Positions 17,682 to 23,096 of a stretch of 23,096 nt of DNA are shown here, one piece after another. The first letter of the stretch is position 1. The number at the start of each line of letters is the position of its first letter. This DNA is from Thioalkalivibrio sp. (GTDB lineage Bacteria > Pseudomonadota > Gammaproteobacteria > SpSt-1174). The stretch spans positions 1 through 23,096 of the forward strand of contig DSBO01000246.1 in assembly GCA_011046015.1 (NCBI GenBank), written 5' to 3'. The translations under genes were made by a program, and so were the position numbers. Under the pieces are notes generated by a model that was not told the origin of the DNA, did not search any database, and worked only from the letters and a program-made list of their open reading frames with translations.

Positions 17682-19070
17682 ATGACGACTTCCCAGCAGA
17701 TCGAATTCGATACCGACCTGATCCGCCGCTACGACACGGCCGGGCCGCGCTATACCTCCTATCCCACCGCCGTGCAGTTCCACGAGGGATTCACGGCGTC
17801 GCGCTACGCCGAGATCGCGCGCGCGAGCAACGTGAAGGGCGGGCCGCTGTCGCTGTATTTCCACCTGCCGTTCTGCGACACGGTCTGTTACTACTGCGCC
17901 TGCAACAAGGTGGTGACGAAGAACCGCGACCGGGCGCAGCCCTACCTGGACCGCCTGCATCGCGAGATCGCGATGCAGGCGGCGTTGTTCGACGACCAGC
18001 GGCCCGTCGACCAGCTGCACTGGGGCGGTGGCACGCCCACCTTCATCAGCCATGCGCAGATGCGCGAACTGATGCGCGTGACCGGCGAGCACTTCAACCT
18101 GCGCGACGACGACAGCGGCGAGTACTCCATCGAGATCGACCCGCGGGAGGTGCAGCCGGAGACCATCGCCACCCTGCGCGAGATCGGCTTCAACCGCCTG
18201 AGCCTGGGCGTGCAGGACTTCGATCCGCAGGTACAGCGGGCCGTGAACCGCATCCAGGGCGAGGAGGAGACCCTGGGCGTGATCCATGCGGCGCGCGCGG
18301 CGGGTTTCCGGTCGATCAGCGTCGACCTCATCTACGGCCTGCCGCTGCAGTCGCCCGGGAGTTTTCACCGCACGGTGGCGCGCATCATCGACGTCGATCC
18401 CGACCGCGTCTCGGTGTTCAACTACGCGCACATGCCCGAGTTGTTCAAGCCGCAGCGGCGCATCAACGAGGCCGAGCTGCCCAGTCCCGCCGACAAGCTC
18501 GAGATCCTGCACCAGACCATCGATCAGCTGACGGCGGCGGGTTACGTCTACATCGGCATGGACCACTTCGCCAAACCCGATGACGAGCTTGCCGTGGCCC
18601 AGCGCGAGGGCACGCTGTACCGCAACTTCCAGGGCTACTCCACGCACGCCGAATGCGACCTGGTGGCCATGGGCGTGACCTCCATCGGCATGGTGGGCGA
18701 TTCCTATGCGCAGAACCTGAAAGCGCTAGAGGACTACTACGCGCGTATCGATGCCGGCGAGCTCGCCGTGTTCCGCGGCGTGGAGCTCGACGCCGACGAC
18801 AGGCTGCGCCGCGCCGTCATCACCGGTCTCATCTGTCACTTCGCGCTGGATTTCGCGGCCGTGGAACAGGCTCACGGCATCGTATTCCGCGACTACTTCG
18901 CCACCGAACTGGCGGCTCTGGAGCCCATGCAGGCCGACGGACTCCTGCGCCTCGGCGATACCGGCATCGAGGTGAGTCCGCGCGGGCGCCTGCTCATCCG
19001 CAACATCTGCATGGTGTTCGACCGCTATCTGCGCGAGGCGCGGGAACGGCGTTTCTCCAAGGTGATCTGA
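17682..19070 (+). CDS. hemN: Oxygen-independent coproporphyrinogen III dehydrogenase HemN
   Basis: HemN is a radical SAM enzyme that converts coproporphyrinogen III to protoporphyrinogen IX without oxygen, supporting heme synthesis under low-oxygen conditions. At 462 aa it is full length (E. coli 457). The cluster motif CDTVCYYCAC has cysteines at 65, 69, 72 and 74, the HemN-specific CxxxCxxCxC pattern. HWGGGTPTF begins at 113. The N-terminal sequence QQIEFDTDLIRRYDTAGPRYTSYPTA, including the substrate-binding arm, marks true HemN rather than HemW. ATG 17682 aligns with the E. coli start; a TTG at 17673 would add three residues. It ends only three bases before the extended reading frame of the convergent membrane protein gene. 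Confidence 0.95.
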   Translation: MTTSQQIEFDTDLIRRYDTAGPRYTSYPTAVQFHEGFTASRYAEIARASNVKGGPLSLYFHLPFCDTVCYYCACNKVVTKNRDRAQPYLDRLHREIAMQAALFDDQRPVDQLHWGGGTPTFISHAQMRELMRVTGEHFNLRDDDSGEYSIEIDPREVQPETIATLREIGFNRLSLGVQDFDPQVQRAVNRIQGEEETLGVIHAARAAGFRSISVDLIYGLPLQSPGSFHRTVARIIDVDPDRVSVFNYAHMPELFKPQRRINEAELPSPADKLEILHQTIDQLTAAGYVYIGMDHFAKPDDELAVAQREGTLYRNFQGYSTHAECDLVAMGVTSIGMVGDSYAQNLKALEDYYARIDAGELAVFRGVELDADDRLRRAVITGLICHFALDFAAVEQAHGIVFRDYFATELAALEPMQADGLLRLGDTGIEVSPRGRLLIRNICMVFDRYLREARERRFSKVI

Positions 19071-19073
19071 GGC

Positions 19074-20201
19074 TCAGCCGGCGAGCGCCGTCTCCAGTTC
19101 CGTCTTCAGCCGCTCGGCGAGTGCGGAGCCTGGGATCCCATCCCCCAGTACGATCCGGCGGCCGTCCCGGGTGTGGGCGTGCAGCCGGTAATAGACCGTG
19201 CGTCACGTGCCCTGGGTGCTGGAGCCGCCGGTGCTCATCTCGATGCGCTCGATGTCGTCCAGGTGGGCATGCCGTGTGCGCGCCAGGCCGAGCAGACTCC
19301 GGCGGCTGAACAGTTCGCCGTTGCCGATCGTCACCGTCAGGGAATTCCCCGCCAGGTAGAGCCCGCCGAGTACCAGTCCCCGCCCGACGAGGGCGAAGAT
19401 GAGACCGAACAGCCCGCCGGCCCAGTCGAAGAGGCTGCGGTGCTCCTCCAGCAGTTCGCCCCAGAGCAGGGCGGGGGCGAGGAGAAAGAGCAGGCCGAAG
19501 ATGAGGGTCACGAGCCCCATGCCGCGCAGGCGCGAGGCCGGGTAGTGGAGCGTAAGACCGGTGCCGGAGCTGGCAAGCCGTGCCACCCGGGCCGGGATCG
19601 GTGCCGCCGGGTCTTCGGCGAGGATGGCGCGGGGATCGGGGCGCAGGCCGCCGGTGAGCGGCATCGCGTTGGCCTCCACCGGGATCGCGAGGTTGCGGTC
19701 CAGATCCACGCCCGGGACCTCGGCAAGGAGGTGCAGCTCCCACTCGTGATAGTTGCTGCCGGGCTCCTCCGAGGCCGGCAGGCCGGCGGGCGTCTCGAAG
19801 CGGAACTGGAGCTGGGTGCCGCGCCCGGCTGCCAGCGGGACAAGTGTCTGGGTGCGTTCCCAGAGGATGGTCTCGCTGCGCCGCCGGTTCTTGCCGCTGC
19901 CGGTGATGCGTACGTGTTTGCACAGGAGCTGGGCCTGGACCCGGTCCTGGCTGGAGAGCCGACCCTGGAACACGATGGTGCCGGCCACTGGTCCGCCCAC
20001 CTGGCCCGGGTGCGGGTCGAGCCACAGCTCCAGCATGCCGAAGCGTCGCCAGCCCAGATAGGCCTTCGCGAACAGGTACCCCAGCCACAGGGCGGCGAGT
20101 GGAAACAGCAGCACCAGCAGGATGGGGTAGTTGTCGCGGGCGAGCTCTTTGGGGATGGCGAGCAGGCCGGGCAGGGGGAGCAGGGCGAACATGGCGGTCA
20201 T
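19074..20201 (-). pseudogene. Membrane protein gene interrupted by an in-frame TGA (332 aa to the stop, 375 codons with continuation)
   Basis: I recognise no named family. From ATG 20201 the frame reaches TGA at 19205-19203 after 332 residues. Hydrophobic segments are at about 25-48, 228-248 and 260-284. A mainly beta extracytoplasmic-type region lies between the first and second segments. The part after the third segment resembles a small PH-like beta domain. Directly after the TGA the same frame continues for 43 codons to a TGA at 19076-19074. These encode RTVYYRLHAHTRDGRR followed by an amphipathic helix rich in Ala, Leu and Glu. This reads like the natural C-terminus of that domain and stops three bases before the hemN stop. 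The likeliest reading is a nonsense mutation or sequencing error, with the functional length 375 codons. The gene starts 12 bp after the DUF3592 gene and is presumably co-transcribed with it. A second Met at 20192 is an alternative start. Confidence 0.7.
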
Positions 20202-20213
20202 GAAGCCGAAGGT

Positions 20214-20777
20214 TCAGACCGGTGCGAGGCCCCGGTCGCGGATCACCGGGCGGCCGTGCTGATCGCGCTCGGCCCTGCGCTGGGTGAAGCGGCCGAGAAA
20301 GGTGAAGAACAGGCCGGCACCGGTGAAGACGATGGCAAAGATCGACATGAAGCCCATGAGCGGCCAGCGCAGTTCGCGGTCGAGCAGGGCCTCGGTCGGG
20401 TCGGCGGGGTTCACCCAGGCGGTGAGGCGGCGGTTGTTGCGCTGGGCATGGGCCAGCTTGCTGTGCCAGCGCTGGTGGTAGTCGCCGATGTTGTCGCTGC
20501 CCTTGTGCAGGCTGACGCGATCCCCGGTGTACGGGCGGCCGTCATACTCGTAGCGATAGCGGGCCTCGACCCGGTAGGTGGTGCTGTCGCTGCCCCGGTT
20601 CACGCGCAGGTTGCTGTCAAGCACCTGGGCCTGCACCGGCACCCAGCTACGGGCCTCCATGGCGGTGAGCACCGGCCCACCCAGCATGAACAGCCCGACG
20701 CCCAGGCCGATGGCGACGAAGATCAGGCCGAAGTAGTTGAGGCCCTTGCCGGCCTTCTTCTTAGTGTCGGTTTTCAA
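20214..20777 (-). CDS. DUF3592-type membrane protein, TTG start
   Basis: This is a 187-aa membrane protein of unknown function. Hydrophobic helices at about 14-38 and 139-162 flank a beta-rich loop containing WVPVQAQVLDSNL, TYRVEARYRYEYDGRPYTGDRVSL and WVNPADPTEALLDRELRW, the pattern seen in DUF3592 proteins. The start codon appears to be TTG at 20777-20775. It is preceded by a strong Shine-Dalgarno sequence (GGAGG eight bases before), and no in-frame ATG lies nearby upstream. The next gene on the strand begins 12 bp after its stop and also has large beta-rich extracytoplasmic-type sequence, so the two products may work together. A divergent promoter region with a 10-bp palindrome separates it from aroC. 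Confidence 0.85.
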   Translation of the reverse strand: MKTDTKKKAGKGLNYFGLIFVAIGLGVGLFMLGGPVLTAMEARSWVPVQAQVLDSNLRVNRGSDSTTYRVEARYRYEYDGRPYTGDRVSLHKGSDNIGDYHQRWHSKLAHAQRNNRRLTAWVNPADPTEALLDRELRWPLMGFMSIFAIVFTGAGLFFTFLGRFTQRRAERDQHGRPVIRDRGLAPV

Positions 20778-20804
20778 GCGCGGTCCCTCCCCAATAACCG
20801 ATTC

Positions 20805-20833
20805 ATTATGCGGTTTTCGCGGGGCGCTGATAA
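20805..20833 (-). promoter_or_regulatory. Candidate sigma-70 promoter for the DUF3592 gene
   Basis: On the minus strand TTATCA (20833-20828) and CATAAT (20810-20805) are separated by exactly 17 bases. The -35 matches at four of six positions and the -10 at five of six. The -35 lies inside the loop of the palindrome at 20818-20844. Initiation would be near 20798, about 20 bases upstream of the TTG start. Confidence 0.45.
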
Positions 20834-20844
20834 GGCGCCCCGCG
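20818..20844. repeat. 10-bp perfect inverted repeat in the divergent DUF3592/aroC promoter region
   Basis: CGCGGGGCGC (20818-20827) and GCGCCCCGCG (20835-20844) are perfect arms around the 7-base loop TGATAAG. No T-tract follows on either strand at the right position, so it is not a typical terminator. It overlaps the -35/spacer of the candidate DUF3592 promoter and lies 37 bp upstream of the aroC -10. This is the geometry expected of an operator, but no regulator is identified. Confidence 0.6.
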
Positions 20845-20858
20845 GTGCTGCGCGAACG

Positions 20859-20886
20859 GCGACACGCCGCGGAAACCTGCTACAAT
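20859..20886 (+). promoter_or_regulatory. Candidate extended -10 promoter for aroC
   Basis: TACAAT at 20881-20886 is preceded by TG at 20878-20879, making an extended -10 (TGCTACAAT). GCGACA at 20859-20864 lies 16 bases upstream as a possible -35. The aroC ATG begins only 8 bases after the -10, so transcription would start at or next to the start codon, giving a leaderless or nearly leaderless mRNA. Confidence 0.45.
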
Positions 20887-20893
20887 GCGCGCC

Positions 20894-21991
20894 ATGTCAG
20901 GAAACAGCATCGGCAAACTGTTCACGGTCACCTCCTTCGGTGAGAGTCACGGCCCGGCCATCGGCTGCATCGTCGACGGCTGCCCGCCCGGTATGGAACT
21001 CTCCGAGGCCGACCTGCAGCAGGATCTGGAGCGCCGCCGTCCCGGCAAGACCCGCCACACCACCCAGCGCCGCGAGCCCGACCAGGTCGAGATCCTCTCC
21101 GGCGTGTTCGAGGGCCGGACCACCGGCACGCCGATCGCGCTCATGATTCGCAACGTGGACCAGCGCTCCAAGGACTACGGCGACATCATGAATACCTTCC
21201 GCCCGGGGCACGCCGACTACACCTATTACAAGAAGTACGGCCTGCGCGACTACCGTGGCGGCGGCCGTTCCTCGGCCCGCGAGACGGCCATGCGCGTGGC
21301 CGCCGGTGCCATCGCCAAGAAGTACCTGAAGGAACGTTACGGCGTCGTGATTCGTGGCTACCTCGCCCAGCTCGGCCCGATCCGGGCCGAGGCCTTCGAC
21401 TGGGACGCGGTCGAGAACAATCCCTTCTTCTGTCCCGACGCCGGCAAGGTAGCCGAGATGGAAAAGTACATGGACGCCCTGCGCAAGGAGGGCAACTCCA
21501 TCGGCGCGCGCATCAACGTGGTGGCCCAGGGCGTGCCGCCGGGCTGGGGCGAACCCATCTTCGACCGCCTGGATGCCGACATCGCCCACGCCATGATGGC
21601 CATCAATGCGGTCAAGGGCGTGGAGATCGGCGCGGGCTTTGCCTGCGTTGAGCAGAAGGGCACCGAGCACCGCGACGAGATCACCATGGACGGCTTCCTC
21701 TCCAACCACGCCGGTGGGGTGCTGGGCGGTATCTCCTCGGGGCAGGACATCGCGGTGTCCATCGCGCTCAAGCCGACCTCCAGCATGCGCCTGCCCGGGC
21801 GCAGCGTGGACCTCGACGGCAATCCCGCCGAGGTGATCACCACCGGCCGCCACGACCCCTGCGTGGGCATACGCGCCACCCCCATCGCCGAGGCCATGCT
21901 GGCCATCGTGCTGATGGACCACATGCTGCGCCACCGCGCCCAGAACGCCGACGTCACCACGGACCTCCCGGACATCCCGGCCTCTGCCTGA
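20894..21991 (+). CDS. aroC: Chorismate synthase
   Basis: AroC catalyses the last step of the shikimate pathway, removing phosphate from 5-enolpyruvylshikimate-3-phosphate to form chorismate, with reduced FMN as cofactor. The 365-aa protein has the family signatures in order. FGESHG is at 15-20 and GKTRHTTQRREPD at 51-63. RPGHADYTYYKKYG is at 103-116, and RGGGRSSARET at 121-131. ATG 20894 gives the usual N-terminus (SGNSIGKLFTVTSFGESHG). An ATG at 20885 in the same frame falls inside the predicted -10 and is unlikely. It is followed after 4 bp by an MFS transporter gene, implying one transcript. Confidence 0.97.
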   Translation: MSGNSIGKLFTVTSFGESHGPAIGCIVDGCPPGMELSEADLQQDLERRRPGKTRHTTQRREPDQVEILSGVFEGRTTGTPIALMIRNVDQRSKDYGDIMNTFRPGHADYTYYKKYGLRDYRGGGRSSARETAMRVAAGAIAKKYLKERYGVVIRGYLAQLGPIRAEAFDWDAVENNPFFCPDAGKVAEMEKYMDALRKEGNSIGARINVVAQGVPPGWGEPIFDRLDADIAHAMMAINAVKGVEIGAGFACVEQKGTEHRDEITMDGFLSNHAGGVLGGISSGQDIAVSIALKPTSSMRLPGRSVDLDGNPAEVITTGRHDPCVGIRATPIAEAMLAIVLMDHMLRHRAQNADVTTDLPDIPASA

Positions 21992-21995
21992 CGGC

Positions 21996-23096
21996 ATGCG
22001 TGCCACCGCCCCAGGCCCGGCCCCGTATTACCGGCTGTCCGGGCTGTACTTCTTCTATTTCGCGAGCATCGGGGCCTTCGTCCCGTTCTGGTCGCTGTAT
22101 CTGGCCGACCTGGGCTTCGCGCCCGCCGCCATCGGCGAGCTGATGGCCATCCTGGTCGCCACCAAGATCATCGCCCCCAACCTCTGGGGCTGGATGGCCG
22201 ACCATACCGGCCAGCGCATGCGCATCATCCGCATCGCCACCTTCCTCGCCTTCCTCATCTTCATGGGCGTGATCTTCGTCAGCGGCTACTGGCCGCTGGC
22301 CATCCTCATGGCCGCCTTCAGCTTCTTCTGGCACGCGACCCTGCCGCAGCTGGAGGCCACCACCATGGGGCACCTGCGCGAGGATGCGCACCGCTATGCG
22401 CACATCCGCCTGTGGGGCTCGATCGGCTTCATCGTCAGCGTGAGCCTGATGTCGCCGGTGTTTGACGCCATCGGCATCCAGTGGCTGCCCGTGATCGTGC
22501 TGCTGCTGCTGGGCGGCATCTGGCTCAACGCCCTGTTCGTGCCGGGGGAGGGGGAGGCGGTCGCGCCGGACGACGGTGTCTCGATCTGGCGGGTGCTGCG
22601 CGCGCCGGCGGTGATCGCGCTGTTCGCCGCCTGTTTCTTCATGCAGGCGAGCCACGGCCCTTACTACACCTTTTTCAGCATCTACCTCGAGGACCACGGT
22701 TACGCGCGCAGCGTGGTCGGTTCGCTGTGGGCCCTGGGCGTGATCGCCGAGGTGCTGGTCTTCACCCAGATGCACCGGCTGCTGCCGCGCTTCGGCGCCT
22801 CGCGCCTGCTGCTGTTCGCCATCGTCGTGACCACGCTGCGCTGGGTGCTGATCGCCCTGTTCGTGGACGTGGTGCCGGTGCTGCTGGCAGCCCAGCTCAT
22901 GCACGCGGCGAGCTACGGGCTGTATCACGCCGCCGCCATCTCGCTGATCCACAAGCTGTTTCCCGGGCGCCTGCAGGGGCGAGGCCAGGCGCTGTATTCG
23001 AGTCTGAGCTTCGGGGTGGGCGGGGCGCTCGGCAGCCTGGCCAGTGGCTATGTCTGGGAAGGACAGGGCGGGGCGGCCACCTACCTGCTGGCGGCA
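21996..23096 (+). CDS. MFS transporter, HcaT/MFS_1-like family, N-terminal 367 codons (runs off right edge)
   Basis: This is an inner-membrane major facilitator superfamily protein. The sequence is dominated by hydrophobic helices from residue about 15 onward. The cytoplasmic loop motif A between helices 2 and 3 reads GWMADHTGQR (65-74). The start YYRLSGLYFFYFASIGAFVPFWSLYL and the SFFWHATLPQLEATTMGHL segment resemble the HcaT (3-phenylpropionate transporter)/LacY-like MFS_1_like group. About ten of the expected twelve helices lie in the window, and the last ones are beyond the edge. The substrate cannot be told from sequence; the family name should not be taken as evidence for phenylpropionate. 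The gene begins 4 bp after the aroC stop and is probably co-transcribed. Confidence 0.88.
   Translation, partial: MRATAPGPAPYYRLSGLYFFYFASIGAFVPFWSLYLADLGFAPAAIGELMAILVATKIIAPNLWGWMADHTGQRMRIIRIATFLAFLIFMGVIFVSGYWPLAILMAAFSFFWHATLPQLEATTMGHLREDAHRYAHIRLWGSIGFIVSVSLMSPVFDAIGIQWLPVIVLLLLGGIWLNALFVPGEGEAVAPDDGVSIWRVLRAPAVIALFAACFFMQASHGPYYTFFSIYLEDHGYARSVVGSLWALGVIAEVLVFTQMHRLLPRFGASRLLLFAIVVTTLRWVLIALFVDVVPVLLAAQLMHAASYGLYHAAAISLIHKLFPGRLQGRGQALYSSLSFGVGGALGSLASGYVWEGQGGAATYLLAA

Noticed and set aside
19203..19205. Selenocysteine at the in-frame TGA
   Set aside because: No redox motif surrounds it, the family-like context does not suggest a cysteine position, and no convincing SECIS-type hairpin was recognised. 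Mutation or error is simpler.
19173..21146. 657-codon plus-strand frame spanning the membrane protein genes and the aroC start
   Set aside because: It crosses two genes and a promoter region and has low-complexity shadow composition. aroC is read in another frame.

Overview
The window is ordinary, gene-dense chromosomal DNA of high GC content. It most likely comes from a gammaproteobacterium. The evidence is ParE and ParC of topoisomerase IV, a FimX-type c-di-GMP protein, EF-P with both beta-lysylation enzymes (EpmA and EpmB), HtpX, PrmB and an oxygen-independent HemN. An affiliation near the Chromatiales/Ectothiorhodospiraceae or pseudomonads is plausible, but I could not test it. I see no rRNA, tRNA, CRISPR array, phage gene or transposase.

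Layout. Positions 1-2784 (-) hold the N-terminal 928 codons of a UvrD/AddA-type helicase that runs off the left edge. Divergent from it is parE-parC (2916-7082, +), the two subunits of topoisomerase IV. Next is the membrane protease gene htpX (7175-8059, +), behind what looks like a sigma-32 heat-shock promoter. A near-perfect bidirectional terminator (8077-8117) separates htpX from a convergent minus-strand run of three genes. In transcription order these are epmB (13232-12225), an unassigned 595-aa protein with a C-terminal PilZ-like segment (12121-10334), and a FimX-like REC-PAS-GGDEF-EAL protein whose catalytic sites are all degenerate (10205-8136). Divergent from epmB are efp and epmA (13300-14825, +). 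A 310-bp non-coding stretch with at least five consecutive inverted repeats follows (14826-15135).

Next comes a minus-strand SCO-family copper chaperone/psd pair (16673-15136). Divergent from it are prmB and hemN (16722-19070, +). HemN converges on a minus-strand pair of membrane proteins (20777-19203), a DUF3592 protein and a larger partner. The partner is cut by an in-frame TGA, and a further 43 sensible codons follow it. Divergent again, aroC and an HcaT-like MFS transporter (truncated by the right edge) close the window.

Functional themes are chromosome decatenation (ParE/ParC), membrane and protein quality control (HtpX), EF-P-dependent relief of polyproline stalling (EpmB/EF-P/EpmA) and c-di-GMP signalling probably directed at type IV pili (FimX-like plus PilZ-like). 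Others are phospholipid synthesis (Psd), cytochrome oxidase copper delivery (SCO), translation-factor methylation (PrmB), anaerobic heme synthesis (HemN) and the shikimate pathway (AroC).

The parts least explained by known genes are four. They are the PilZ-like neighbour of FimX, the multi-hairpin intergenic cassette, the interrupted membrane protein gene, and the hairpin-embedded divergent promoter upstream of aroC. I found no convincing new defence or mobile system.
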